A DNA stretch of 64,000 nucleotides from Myxococcota bacterium (lineage in GTDB: Bacteria; Myxococcota_A; Polyangia; HGW-17), in NCBI GenBank assembly GCA_018821305.1, contig JAHJMN010000014.1:1-64000 (forward strand), read 5' to 3'. Under the pieces are notes generated by a model, which saw only the letters and a list, made by a program, of their open reading frames with translations, did not search any database and had not been told where the DNA came from. The position numbers and the translations under genes were made by a program. Below, one piece after another: positions 43,828 to 53,759 of the stretch (position 1 is the first letter of the stretch; each line of letters starts with the position of its first letter).

Positions 43828-43924
43828 AGGGTTTTCCAATTTTTAGTCGATTCTTCGCGAAATGATTATTTAAGAACGACCCATTATTGGTCTTTACTAT
43901 AAACGCGTATGAGATATTTATTAA

Positions 43925-45037
43925 ATGACTCCCCTTGAACTGTCAATTATGGCCAGTGTATTTCTTGTTGTACTCATGACGGCTCTCACCTTCATGTTCT
44001 TTTTTTCCACTACATGGGAGCGAAAGGATGATAGTTCAGGAAGTGATACGGATCTGGGACCTCTTCTTTCAAATCTTTATTTAGATGAGAATTTGGAGTG
44101 TGAAGAATTCGCACCTGATGCAATGTCATTGGAAGCGCGGGGTAAAGAAGCCGCGGGAGAAGGGCATTTAATAGAGTCTGTTTATAATTATATGTCTGCA
44201 GCAATAATCCGTGGGGAGGCTCCATTACCTCCTCCATTCCTGAGGGAAGTTTTATTGCCGGACATTACTCGAATACGAAAATATATTCCTCCTGAAATAT
44301 TTCATGATCACATTGCTCATAACTGCATCAGGAATCCAATTACTGTACTTTTCAACGCTCTTTCCCAGCCTGGTTTGGATTTAAAATCGGATTCTCATGG
44401 TGGGTTTGGATTAAAACCTGAGCATCAAGCATCAAATCATCGAAAATTGGAAACCGTTTCGGGATATACGGCGCTTATAAGCAGAGTTTTTCTAAAATTT
44501 GAGCCGGATATCTATTTTCGGCCTGATCTTCAGTCGATTTATCATGCCCCGACAATTAAGCTGGGTAAATGGTTTCCGTCCCTTGTAATCGGAGGTGATG
44601 TAACTGGTTTGGCGGAGAACGAAATCATTTTCAGTCTGGCGAGGAAAATTGCTCTTTTTCGTCCGGAACTTCGATTTCTTACATTTTTTGATTCAAATGA
44701 AGATTATGTAATTTTTTCAGAGGATTTTGTTAAGAACAAGGACAAATCTGTTGTTCTAAAAAATCTCATGGCAGGTATTTCTCCTTTGAAAATAAAATTA
44801 ATAGTAGACACAATTGAATCTCTTAAAGAGTGCACAGTGAAAGACTTAGTGTCCTGGCGAAAAGGCGCTTTGCTTACTCTTCACCGCTGTGCCTTTTTAG
44901 TTATGCCCAGATGGATTGAAGTGAACCATTTGATTTCCTCTGAGGAAAGTGAATATATAAAAAATGATCTCTCTTCATGGATGATTTCCCCGGATTTTTT
45001 CTTCATTCTGAAGTATCTTGATATTATTCCTGAATAG
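43925..45037 (+). CDS. Membrane-anchored hypothetical protein
   Basis: This encodes 370 residues with no clear ribosome binding site. One N-terminal membrane segment (about 8-27) is followed by an acidic region and a helical domain (SLEARGKEAAGEGHLIESVYNYMSA resembles a single TPR). A second domain (about 180-365) contains LAENEIIFSLARKIALFRPELRF. That last pattern resembles C-terminal regions of long TPR proteins in Myxococcota that sit where a peptidase would, but no HExxH metal motif is present. Function unknown. Confidence 0.65.
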   Translation: MTPLELSIMASVFLVVLMTALTFMFFFSTTWERKDDSSGSDTDLGPLLSNLYLDENLECEEFAPDAMSLEARGKEAAGEGHLIESVYNYMSAAIIRGEAPLPPPFLREVLLPDITRIRKYIPPEIFHDHIAHNCIRNPITVLFNALSQPGLDLKSDSHGGFGLKPEHQASNHRKLETVSGYTALISRVFLKFEPDIYFRPDLQSIYHAPTIKLGKWFPSLVIGGDVTGLAENEIIFSLARKIALFRPELRFLTFFDSNEDYVIFSEDFVKNKDKSVVLKNLMAGISPLKIKLIVDTIESLKECTVKDLVSWRKGALLTLHRCAFLVMPRWIEVNHLISSEESEYIKNDLSSWMISPDFFFILKYLDIIPE

Positions 45038-45149
45038 CAATTTATTGCGACTCTGGGCCTTGCCGGCCCATCACCCTTGACTAAAAAGCCAGCGTTTATT
45101 CGTGATGATCATGAGTGTGCAATTCTTTATAAATTAATGATTTACTGAA

Positions 45150-45285
45150 TATAAATGACCCCTGATTCCCTGATCCTGAATCGGTTTCTGATTACCTGAA
45201 ATATTTAAAGGCAAGGAATCAGGAAAACAGGTTCAGGTTCAGGATCAGGGCGTAACCATTCAATATATCTGGAATTAAGTTTTTT
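45150..45285 (-). repeat. Dispersed repeat family B, reverse-orientation partial copy
   Basis: Read on the minus strand it gives ATTGAATGGTTACGCCCTGATCC followed by CCTGAACCTG and TTTTCCTGATTCC, matching the interior of the elements at 53459 and 59759. The terminal inverted ends are not visible. A TGGGCC/GGCCCA hairpin near 45054-45070 lies outside it. Confidence 0.65.
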
Positions 45286-45304
45286 CAGGTAAAATCAGAA
45301 AAAA

Positions 45305-47782
45305 ATGTTATTATCTCCGCATGCTGTCCCGTTTCGGACGCAAACCGGGTATGATGTGGCATTGAGAGAACTATTGCGAAAAAACTCCGGAAAAATCCTG
45401 GGTCTGATGGTTTTACCCTTCATCGGACTTTTTGCGATTAGCCGTATATTCGGAGATGCATTTCAATATTTTTTATTGGCTTCGATATGGTTATCTTTTT
45501 CCGGTGGCCTGTATTTTGTTTCTGAAAAAGTAAGAAACTGGGGCAAATGGCTGGGCATGCACCTGTTTGGACTTGCAATATTTCTGCTTTTACCTGGTTT
45601 TTTCTTTGGAGCTTTTACCTGGGATTCTGTTCTTTTCATTTCTCTGGGTGTTCTGTTTTTTTTATGGCACACTGCCCTGATTTTTCATTTTACGATGTTG
45701 TGGGGTATGTTGCCGGAATATCCCAAAAACTATGATAACTTCAGAAATTTTATTTTTCTCCAGATACTCTCGGTAGTTGAAATTTCGATTATTTCCGGTG
45801 TTTTTCTCTATTTCCGGATAGTTGCTTTTTCGATGGAAAATGCGAGAGAAATAATAATTTCAGTATTTGTATTTCAGATTCCATCAATTATTTTACTCCG
45901 GGTTTTAAGTGACAGATTTATTTCTCCTGTGAGAAATTATTTTAGAAACGAGCAACACCCTTCAGATTCCATCATGGCTTTTCGGAGAATCCAATTAATT
46001 CCTTGGCTTTCAGTGATACTTAGCCTGATTTATTTTATAACCGGAACAATTTTTGCGGTTTTTGCAGGTACCGTTATTTTTTCCGGTCCCCTCTACCTGC
46101 TTGTAGGTCTTTTCTTATTTCTTTTTATTGTCTTTCTTGTATCTCAGTTGTATTCAGTTATTGTATTAAGAAAGATTACTACTCCAATACTTGAAAAAAT
46201 AACAGTATCTGAACAACTACGTCATTATTCTCTGAGGTCACCATTATCAATCAGGTTTAAATTAGGTGTATGGTTCGGGCTTCTGGTTTTTATTGGAATT
46301 TCTTTTAGTGCATTCTGGAGTTATTTGCAGTATGACAATCTTGTGTCTTCTTTCCTCGGAAAACGTGCGGTGATACGTACAAAGAATTTCAAAAGAATAC
46401 TTGATGAGCGGCTTGATTCAACGGGCGGGACTGATTCCATGCAGCACATTAACCGGCTTATAATAGAATATTCAAAGGAAGATGATGGATTTTATTACCA
46501 TCTTCCAATTTCTGGAAGAATGTTTTACCCGAAAAAACCAAGCGTTGTATATCCAGGACATGAAATTCGTTATAAAATGCGTACGGAGAAATCCGGGGTA
46601 ATTTCTATAAGACAAAGAGGACTTTATGGGGCCTTCCTTCAGTTATATCGGGATCAAGAGTACCTTGGAAGTATTATGGTGCTTTATTCTGAATCCAGTA
46701 GTTTTAAAGCTGGTAATGTGAGTACGGTTACAAAAGCATTGATTTTCTTTCTTGTCCTTTTTGGGATATCTATTGCTGGTGTCGCATATTTCATCAATGA
46801 ATTCAGTATTCCACTCCGACGTATGGAACAGCATCTGGCTGCAATTACCAGTGGTAAGATGGATGAGGAAATTAAACCGGAGGGTGAAGCTGATGAATTG
46901 GGTAGACTCAGTTTAACTCTGGAACTGATGAGAAAAAATATACATGAAAAAATTGCAACTATTGAAAATCTAAATACAAATCTTGAAGGCATGGTAGTTC
47001 TACGTACAGGTGAACTTGAAACTGCAAACGAAGAATTGCGAAAGACTCTGTCGGAACTCGAGAAGGCTCAAGGCCAACTTGTTATAACCGGTAGACTCGC
47101 GGCACTTGGTAAACTTCTGGCAGGCATTGCCCATGAAATTAACAATCCAGTCAATGCAATTACAAATATTCTGGGGCCTCTGGCAGAAATACTGGAAGAT
47201 TCCAGCCGTGTTTCTTCAGAAGAAGACCGGGAAGACTTAAAAGTTATGCTGAAAGTCCTGAGTGGATCAAGTAGAAAGATCAGGGATGTAATCGACAGAA
47301 TAACTAATACTATGGCTCATAAGGAAAATCCTTTTTATCCTGTTAATATTGCAGATGTTATTTCCGAAGTGACTGGTATATTAGGATATAGAGCAGGAAA
47401 TGTTGTAATTAATACGGATATACCTGAAAATGCAGTGATTATGGCGCATAAGACTCCCATGGTTCAGGTTTTTGAGAATATCGTTTCAAATGCACTTCAT
47501 GCTCTGGAAAATTCAAGTGTTAAAATAATCAATATCGTCTCTGAAGTTACTGAAGAAACTGTAAAGGTTGAAGTTTCGGATACCGGAGCGGGTATTTCGC
47601 CGGAAGTTATGGAAAAAATATTTGATCCTTTTTTCACTACCAGAGATGTAGGAAAAGGAATGGGGCTTGGACTTTCCATTGTGCATGATATAGTAAATCG
47701 TTATAACGGAAGGATTGATGTAGACTCCACTGTGGGAAAGGGTACTAGAATTCGGATAGTATTTCAGATTGAAAAAATATAA
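45305..47782 (+). CDS. Membrane histidine kinase with HAMP domain
   Basis: This encodes 825 residues. About eight hydrophobic segments (about 30-300) precede a further membrane segment near 335, an extracytoplasmic sensor region (about 350-470), a membrane helix (about 473-495), HAMP (about 498-550), a coiled coil and the kinase core. His610 is the phosphoacceptor in GIAHEINNPVNA; ATP-site motifs are ENIVSNALHAL, DTGAGI and GKGMGLGL. No response regulator is adjacent. The HxxNNPxN style resembles kinases that pair with NtrC-type regulators. Confidence 0.92.
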   Translation: MLLSPHAVPFRTQTGYDVALRELLRKNSGKILGLMVLPFIGLFAISRIFGDAFQYFLLASIWLSFSGGLYFVSEKVRNWGKWLGMHLFGLAIFLLLPGFFFGAFTWDSVLFISLGVLFFLWHTALIFHFTMLWGMLPEYPKNYDNFRNFIFLQILSVVEISIISGVFLYFRIVAFSMENAREIIISVFVFQIPSIILLRVLSDRFISPVRNYFRNEQHPSDSIMAFRRIQLIPWLSVILSLIYFITGTIFAVFAGTVIFSGPLYLLVGLFLFLFIVFLVSQLYSVIVLRKITTPILEKITVSEQLRHYSLRSPLSIRFKLGVWFGLLVFIGISFSAFWSYLQYDNLVSSFLGKRAVIRTKNFKRILDERLDSTGGTDSMQHINRLIIEYSKEDDGFYYHLPISGRMFYPKKPSVVYPGHEIRYKMRTEKSGVISIRQRGLYGAFLQLYRDQEYLGSIMVLYSESSSFKAGNVSTVTKALIFFLVLFGISIAGVAYFINEFSIPLRRMEQHLAAITSGKMDEEIKPEGEADELGRLSLTLELMRKNIHEKIATIENLNTNLEGMVVLRTGELETANEELRKTLSELEKAQGQLVITGRLAALGKLLAGIAHEINNPVNAITNILGPLAEILEDSSRVSSEEDREDLKVMLKVLSGSSRKIRDVIDRITNTMAHKENPFYPVNIADVISEVTGILGYRAGNVVINTDIPENAVIMAHKTPMVQVFENIVSNALHALENSSVKIINIVSEVTEETVKVEVSDTGAGISPEVMEKIFDPFFTTRDVGKGMGLGLSIVHDIVNRYNGRIDVDSTVGKGTRIRIVFQIEKI

Positions 47783-47786
47783 ATAG

Positions 47787-47865
47787 TTAATGTCATGTAA
47801 AACGATTTTTAAGTTTAAACCTAATTTTGGCACAGGACATTAAGAATGAAGACCTTGAAATTAAG
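47787..47865 (+). repeat. Dispersed repeat family A, copy abutting a ribosome binding site
   Basis: TTAATGTCATGT and ACAGGACATTAA (47832-47843) flank a 33-base spacer containing the shared TTTTTAAGTTTAAACC-like piece; AAGAATGAAGACCTTGAAAT follows. Similarity ends just before AAGGAGATTAAT, the ribosome binding site of the next gene. Confidence 0.8.
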
Positions 47866-47874
47866 GAGATTAAT

Positions 47875-49854
47875 ATGAAGAGACTTGCCTTGATACTTTT
47901 GCTTGTAGTGTTCGGTTGCGATGACGATTCGACAAATACAAACAATAATAACACAAATAATACCAACACAAATAATACCAACAATTTGCCCCTGCCGAGA
48001 TGTCATGCAAATTCTTCAACAGAAATTGAATTTACCGATGTAAGCTCGGAGGTTTTAATAGATCCCGAAAACCTTCATCTTCTAGGAAATCGCATGGCAG
48101 CTGTAGATATCAATGGAGATGGATGGCATGATATTATAGTACACAAGGGCAATGGAGCCAACAGAGATGAAGTTTCCACGGAAGAACACATGAGAGGCAA
48201 AAGAGTTTTGCTCAACTCTGAAGATCCGTTAGTGCCAGGAAAACGCATCTTCGTAGATTTTACATCTGAATCAGGTTATGACTTAATACCCGGAACAAAT
48301 GAAAGAGGCCGTGGCGCATCTTTTGCTGTTGCCGGGGACTTTAATAATGACGGAAACTTGGATCTTTTAAGCGGTGTATATGCCTCAATAACCGATACGC
48401 AAGTTGTTGACAGGCCAGTAGTTTTACTTGGTGATGGACAAGGGCACTTTTCAATTTCCACGGGTACTCTACCTTTTAATGATGAAGATCTTAATAGTGT
48501 GACATCAGCAGCCCTGACGGACTACAACCGGGATGGAAATCTTGATATTTTCATGGGTTATTTCTATCTGGAATTCGGTTCAAATCCACAACAGGACAGA
48601 CTTTACAAAGGTTCTGGAAGTGGTGGATTCCGTGATGTTACAATTGAAACCGGTCTTGAGACTTTTCCCGGTGGTGCTGATGAAAATATTAATCACAAGC
48701 CCACATATGGGGTAACAGTTTGTGATGCCGATGGAGATGGATGGCCGGATCTCATGAGTTCAAGTTATGGTAGGGCTTTCAATATGTTATGGAAGAGCTC
48801 TGAAGGCAGTACCTTCACTGATGCAGGAGAAACATCAACTTTCAGGGCTGATGATCAGATGGATTATTCGGATAATCAGTTCTATGCATGTCACTGTCAA
48901 TTGAACCCTGGCCCTGAGTGCACCGAGGTTCCTGCAGATACACCTATGATTCAGTGCAGTTCTGATTACTGGTATGTTGGAAATGATGATCAACCTTTCA
49001 GAAATGGTGGAAATACTTTTTCCACCATTTGTGCTGACTTTAATAATGATGGACACATGGATGCATATCATGCAGAGATCAGGCACTGGCATATAGGAAA
49101 CTCCTCAGACCCAAGTCAATTACTTGTTAATACCGGATCCGCAAATCTTCTTTACTCAAGACCTGGAAATGAAGTCACAGGACTTGATAGAAATCATGAA
49201 ATGGTAGACTGGAACGAAGGAGATATTACCGCAGTTTATGGCGATTTCAACAATGATGGCTTACTAGATATTTTTGTTGGCGATTCAGATTATCCTGGAG
49301 CCAAGGGTAGACTTTTTATTCAGAATCAGGACCATACTTTTGAAGAGCGAGCTGAAGAACTTGGGATCTATGCTCCCCGCGCTGGTGGAGTAACCTGGAT
49401 TGATTATGATCAGGATGGCGATCTGGATCTTCTGGTCGGATTTTCAACAATGAGATGCACAGCCGGTGACGATGATTGTATTTATTCAGAACCCGTTGTC
49501 AGACTCTTCAGAAACGATGGTGGAAGCAATGCAAATCGTGTTGTTGTAAGATTAAAAGGAGCGGGGATGTACAATTACTCAAACAGCTCTGCTATCGGGG
49601 CTAAGGTTCGGATTACCGCTGGTGGAGTTACTCAGATCAGAGAACTTCAATCCGGGTTTGGCCACTTCGGTATCCAAACTCCCCTTGAACTTCATTTCGG
49701 TCTTGGTGATATCTGTGAAATTGAATCTCTTGAAGTTATCTGGCCTGATGGAACAAATAAAACTACTGTAATCAACAACTTGAGTGCTAATTATATATAT
49801 AATATCCATGAGATAGACGGAGTAACCTCCTGGCAGGAGCTTTCCGTAAACTGA
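47875..49854 (+). CDS. FG-GAP/VCBS-repeat lipoprotein with UnbV/ASPIC domain
   Basis: The ATG at 47875, seven bases after AAGGAG, places a signal peptide at the N-terminus (lipobox VFGC); the frame is open from 47827, inside a repeat. 659 residues. A poly-Asn/Thr linker is followed by about seven FG-GAP/VCBS blades with calcium-type loops (DINGDGWHD, DFNNDGNLD, DYNRDGNLD, DYDQDGDLD). The C-terminus is an ASPIC/UnbV domain (GAKVRITAGG, LEVIWPDGT). It is predicted to be a surface beta-propeller that binds calcium and probably carbohydrate or protein. Confidence 0.92.
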   Translation: MKRLALILLLVVFGCDDDSTNTNNNNTNNTNTNNTNNLPLPRCHANSSTEIEFTDVSSEVLIDPENLHLLGNRMAAVDINGDGWHDIIVHKGNGANRDEVSTEEHMRGKRVLLNSEDPLVPGKRIFVDFTSESGYDLIPGTNERGRGASFAVAGDFNNDGNLDLLSGVYASITDTQVVDRPVVLLGDGQGHFSISTGTLPFNDEDLNSVTSAALTDYNRDGNLDIFMGYFYLEFGSNPQQDRLYKGSGSGGFRDVTIETGLETFPGGADENINHKPTYGVTVCDADGDGWPDLMSSSYGRAFNMLWKSSEGSTFTDAGETSTFRADDQMDYSDNQFYACHCQLNPGPECTEVPADTPMIQCSSDYWYVGNDDQPFRNGGNTFSTICADFNNDGHMDAYHAEIRHWHIGNSSDPSQLLVNTGSANLLYSRPGNEVTGLDRNHEMVDWNEGDITAVYGDFNNDGLLDIFVGDSDYPGAKGRLFIQNQDHTFEERAEELGIYAPRAGGVTWIDYDQDGDLDLLVGFSTMRCTAGDDDCIYSEPVVRLFRNDGGSNANRVVVRLKGAGMYNYSNSSAIGAKVRITAGGVTQIRELQSGFGHFGIQTPLELHFGLGDICEIESLEVIWPDGTNKTTVINNLSANYIYNIHEIDGVTSWQELSVN

Positions 49855-49902
49855 AATAGTTCTGGCGAAGGTATTTCAGTACGTTAATGGGACAGGGAAG
49901 AA

Positions 49903-51888
49903 ATGAAATATTTAAAGTATATTTTGGTTTTATTGCTGATAGCAGCTTGTGATAACGGAAACGATGATGATACCAATGAAACCCCGGCGGAATGGGGTTT
50001 GATCACCCTTTCTGATGCATGGCCAACTATTGTACTGCCTGAATCGAAAATTTTTATTTCCGGGGAAGTCTTTCCAGATTCCAGTTTTGGCACACTGGAG
50101 TTAAATATTTCCGGTAATTTTACGGATGGAAGTGGAAACGTAAGGAGCTACACTGTTTCGGATACATTGACAAGGCAGCAATGGAATCAGGGTTTCTGGG
50201 TATTATCATCAGACATAACTGGGACTGCTGACTTCGGATCTTTTACTGCAGAAATTACTGTCAGTGCCGTAAGCAGCAAAACGGGACTTAAATATCAGTC
50301 AAGCACTTTATCTAAAACATTTCAATATGTTACTGAGCTTGTACCAGTTCTTAATTCGGTTCAGAGTAGTGGGGTAGAATATTTTGAAACACCAGTAACA
50401 CTGGAAGCTGAGAATTTATGTATTACAGAGGAAGAGTGCGAATCTGTTATTGTATTTGACGGCTGCTTTCTCCCGGAAGGTTCTTCAGGACCATGTATAT
50501 CGGAAGGAACAACAATTTCAGATGCACAAGTGCCTGTTTTTAATGTTAATAATGTAACTCGTTCTGATGGAAAAATGAGCTTTGGTGTGGATGTTTTCGG
50601 AGTAACTCCTGGGAATTTCACCGGGGAAGTCTTCATCCGGAATTACATGAATCCAACCAAATTCAATGATTCCGCTTCCGTTTCAATGGACATTGAACTT
50701 CTTGGCAGTACATTATATGGGGCCCTCACAACGGCTTCTTCTCTTGGAGGATTTATTGAATTTGAAGGGGATGGATTTGCACCTCAAGGCGATATCTGCG
50801 GAACTCAAATTAGATTTGAAGGATATTTTCATTCTGAAAAGAATAATGCAGACACGGATATAATTCTACTTTTTGTCCCGGAAGTAATTTCTTCTCAGAA
50901 GGTCAGAATTATTGTCGAAGAAAATTCAGGATTTGGTGATTATATCGATCTTCGCAATGATTATGGCAGCCTCGAAGGTGAATTTTTCTCAGAAGTTTGT
51001 TGTGGAGGCAGTTGTATTGAGAGTTCACCGATTACTGAAAGTATTGCTCTTGATTCAGTAAAACAGTTAATTCAGTTGGATTTTATGGATAGTTACGTTG
51101 TTGCTCTTTCCATGTTTGGCCTTGAAAGACTTGATGAAGAGATAAGAATGAGGGCCGTTGAAACCATGGATAATATTTATCGAGGTATAAATATTGAAAT
51201 ACGTCGAAATAAAATACAGGACTACGCCCTGTACAGTCGTGTGGAGATCCATGGAGCGGATCCCAATGGGCTCAATCTTCTTGGTTATGATAATACAGTT
51301 GGTAAAGATGTCGGGAATATCAGACTTCATGATGTTCTTGGCGGTGTTAATTCTCGAACTCAAGAAGACGGGTACCCGGGATACGGTGGTGTTTTTCTGG
51401 AATCATATTTCGGATTTTCCAATCATCCTCCTCAGGGTATTTTTCGTCTGGAAATGGCAAGTGATCTCTTTGATGGGATTTTTGATGAGTTCCGCCCGGA
51501 TCAGGGTGGTACAAGTGTAACTCTGGAGGAAGTCACTCAATTCATTCCTTCCATGGATGGGAGTGAATGCTTTCTGACTTCTCCGAATCGCAGGCAGAAG
51601 ATGGCGTGTGCCGTTTTTGTTCTCGGAAATATGCTTGGTGGCACTCTTGCACATGAATTAGGTCACAGCTTTGGTCTTGCTCAACCGGATTCAACAACTT
51701 CTTTTCACAACGAAGGAAATGAGGAACTTCGATTGATGGATTCAGGAACTGAAAGACCATTTGAAGAACGCAGCGGTCTTCATATTCAGGGTTTTGAAAG
51801 ATTCTGCCGGGAAAATTACGACTATTTACGCTCAGTTCTTCTGAAAAGAACAGAAGTTGATCCCATTTCAAATCGCCCTGGCTGCTGA
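49903..51888 (+). CDS. Lipoprotein with metzincin-like zinc protease motif
   Basis: This encodes 661 residues with a signal peptide ending IAAC. Three Ig-like beta regions (about 30-370, with cysteine pairs) precede a C-terminal catalytic-looking domain: His584-Glu585 and His588 in HELGHSFGLAQPD, then a candidate Met-turn at Met612 (RLMDSG). The usual third ligand position of HExxHxxGxxH is Gln594; Asp596 or His602 may replace it. This suggests a secreted, membrane-tethered protease, possibly with altered metal coordination. It follows the FG-GAP gene by 48 bases. Confidence 0.78.
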   Translation: MKYLKYILVLLLIAACDNGNDDDTNETPAEWGLITLSDAWPTIVLPESKIFISGEVFPDSSFGTLELNISGNFTDGSGNVRSYTVSDTLTRQQWNQGFWVLSSDITGTADFGSFTAEITVSAVSSKTGLKYQSSTLSKTFQYVTELVPVLNSVQSSGVEYFETPVTLEAENLCITEEECESVIVFDGCFLPEGSSGPCISEGTTISDAQVPVFNVNNVTRSDGKMSFGVDVFGVTPGNFTGEVFIRNYMNPTKFNDSASVSMDIELLGSTLYGALTTASSLGGFIEFEGDGFAPQGDICGTQIRFEGYFHSEKNNADTDIILLFVPEVISSQKVRIIVEENSGFGDYIDLRNDYGSLEGEFFSEVCCGGSCIESSPITESIALDSVKQLIQLDFMDSYVVALSMFGLERLDEEIRMRAVETMDNIYRGINIEIRRNKIQDYALYSRVEIHGADPNGLNLLGYDNTVGKDVGNIRLHDVLGGVNSRTQEDGYPGYGGVFLESYFGFSNHPPQGIFRLEMASDLFDGIFDEFRPDQGGTSVTLEEVTQFIPSMDGSECFLTSPNRRQKMACAVFVLGNMLGGTLAHELGHSFGLAQPDSTTSFHNEGNEELRLMDSGTERPFEERSGLHIQGFERFCRENYDYLRSVLLKRTEVDPISNRPGC

Positions 51889-51922
51889 AAAGACCTTCTG
51901 GATGGGGACTACATATTATCAA

Positions 51923-52960
51923 ATGTCTGCAGTAAAAGTGTCATTTAAAATAAAAAAAATTCCTTTTGTCTATATCATCCTGAATATTGCAATCGTAATT
52001 ATAACTGCAACTTCCTGCAGTAAAAAAAAATCTGCTGACGAAAGTAACAAAGAGAAAATTACAGAGCAACTTAAAGGAGAAACAGGTGATGTTTTAAGAA
52101 GGCTCTATCCAGGAGAAAACTGGGATTTATTTGTTTCTTCAGATCGAAAGTTACGACGAAAAAGCACTAGTTATACAGTCACATCGTGGCTCAATGAAAA
52201 AAAAACTTTATCCATACTTGTGTCTTCCGCTCCTAAAAAACCGGCAATCATTAAACGATATGATGGAATAATAGATGAGCTCTATACGGTCAGATTCGGC
52301 CCTGATCCAACAAACTGGCTTATTTTGCTTAGCAGACATGAGAAAAGTGCCGAAATGGTAATTCAGAAAACGGAATTTTTGGATCTTAAAGGTGATACTT
52401 ATATTAATAAATGGGGAATAACGAGTAGTTATGATATTGATTTAAAAGATACTTACCATCCCCCAACTTTTCATTACTGGGATACTGATGATGATGGCGT
52501 GCAAGAGCTTATTTTAAAAAATCCCAACCCTGACAGGACAAAACCGTTTCCATGGAAATTAAGGTGGGCCGTATTTCGATGGATTCCTGGGAAACGGGAA
52601 TTTGTGCCTTTTCGAGGGCTTATATTGAGTCCATATAGGGATCAGAATCCACTCTGGATGGCATTTTCAATATTTGAAGCTGCCAGGAATCAAAAACCAG
52701 ATATGATTTTACCCGGTCTTCGAGTTCATACAGCCTGTGACGCTCATCAAGCGTTGATGAAACTTTTGTTTTTACGCAAGTGGAGCGCCCCAGCGAAAAT
52801 TTTTCAGTCAGGGACAGATGAGCGGAATCCGGAAATTGTTATTGATACTGTAGCTGATAAAGAAAAATTTCGGATAGTGTTTGTTTTAAACCGGCTAAAG
52901 TCCGGTACCCATTATTTTTATCGTCTGTGTCGAGCCCGCCTTTACTCAAAAAACAACTAA
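51923..52960 (+). CDS. Hypothetical lipoprotein
   Basis: The frame is open from 51857, overlapping the previous gene. The ATG at 51923 gives the best signal peptide (Lys-rich start, hydrophobic core, lipobox ATSC); one at 51902 is possible. 345 residues. The mature part has a Lys/Glu-rich linker and then a beta-rich domain with HYWDTDDDGVQELIL, one VCBS-like calcium loop. It has no recognised family. It probably belongs with the two upstream lipoproteins as an operon. Confidence 0.65.
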   Translation: MSAVKVSFKIKKIPFVYIILNIAIVIITATSCSKKKSADESNKEKITEQLKGETGDVLRRLYPGENWDLFVSSDRKLRRKSTSYTVTSWLNEKKTLSILVSSAPKKPAIIKRYDGIIDELYTVRFGPDPTNWLILLSRHEKSAEMVIQKTEFLDLKGDTYINKWGITSSYDIDLKDTYHPPTFHYWDTDDDGVQELILKNPNPDRTKPFPWKLRWAVFRWIPGKREFVPFRGLILSPYRDQNPLWMAFSIFEAARNQKPDMILPGLRVHTACDAHQALMKLLFLRKWSAPAKIFQSGTDERNPEIVIDTVADKEKFRIVFVLNRLKSGTHYFYRLCRARLYSKNN

Positions 52961-53036
52961 AAATTTAAGTTATCGTGAAAAAATCCGATATTTGTTCTCG
53001 CATGCAAATGAACAATAACTGGAAAGGAGTAATTTA

Positions 53037-53453
53037 ATGCCATCAAAAGTATTCGAAATACCCGGAAAATTGTCAGTTGAATGGGAAACAGACGTAAAAG
53101 CGATAGTTGATACCTGGACAAATTACACTGTCACACTTGAACAATTTAAAGATGCAGTTCTTGGAAAAGGAGTAAGTTACGCCAGTGGAAAAGGAGTTAA
53201 AGCCTGGATTGTTGATTCATCACAGGCAAATGGTGCTTTTTCACAGGAAATACAGCAATTTATTGGTTCAACCGTATTTCCTAAGTTCGCTGAAATTGGA
53301 GTAAAATATTTTATTACAATCACCTCATCTGTTAGTGCTGTAACAAAAATGACTGTTAAGTCATATTCGGCAAAAACCGGTCCGAATGGGCTGAAGTTGG
53401 TGGAAGCAAATAGCAGAGCAGATGCCATCGCCTGGCTCAAAGAAAACAAGTAG
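53037..53453 (+). CDS. STAS/SpoIIAA-like domain protein (possible)
   Basis: This encodes 138 residues with an excellent ribosome binding site (GGAAAGGAG). No signal or membrane segment. The pattern of a strand-rich start, KAWIVDSSQANGAFSQEIQQ and a final helix (SRADAIAWLKEN) resembles small STAS/SEC14-like single-domain proteins, which act in regulation by phosphorylation or binding. A serine pair (DSS) is in the place of the STAS phosphoserine region. The assignment is tentative; no kinase or sigma factor is next to it. Confidence 0.5.
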   Translation: MPSKVFEIPGKLSVEWETDVKAIVDTWTNYTVTLEQFKDAVLGKGVSYASGKGVKAWIVDSSQANGAFSQEIQQFIGSTVFPKFAEIGVKYFITITSSVSAVTKMTVKSYSAKTGPNGLKLVEANSRADAIAWLKENK

Positions 53454-53458
53454 TTAAA

Positions 53459-53730
53459 CCGCTTCCTGAGTAAAAGATTTAAAAAATCGAGAGGTGGAAT
53501 GTATATATATTCATCCATCTTTTTATAATTTTTCATAATGAAAAAGAACGAAATTTTTAATTGATATTGAATGGTTACGCCCTGATCCTGCTGAACCTGT
53601 TTTCCTGACTTCCTGAATGCCTGTTAAAAAAATCAGGAACAGGTAAACAGTAGCAGGAACAGGACAATCTGGGTCTTTCTCCTGAAGAATTTCATTCTAG
53701 TAATTTAATATCGTATTACCTCGAAAGCGG
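53459..53730 (+). repeat. Dispersed repeat family B, full-length copy
   Basis: A 272-bp element starting CCGCTTCCTGAGTAA and ending TTACCTCGAAAGCGG, with interior TTGATATTGAATGGTTACGC, CCTGATCCTGCTGAACCTG, CAGGAACAGG blocks and GGGTCTTTCTCCTGAAG. It lies directly after the STAS-like stop codon. A short palindrome, AGCGGTCTAGACCGCTT, sits at its right edge. Confidence 0.8.
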
Positions 53731-53759
53731 TCTAGACCGCTTGTGGAATAATATAAATA

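Noticed and set aside
45050-45072. Terminator at the TGGGCC/GGCCCA hairpin
   Set aside because: No T-run follows the stem on either strand.
47827-47874. N-terminal extension of the FG-GAP protein from TTG 47827
   Set aside because: It would be translated from repeat sequence and would hide the lipoprotein signal; ATG 47875 has AAGGAG at the right distance.
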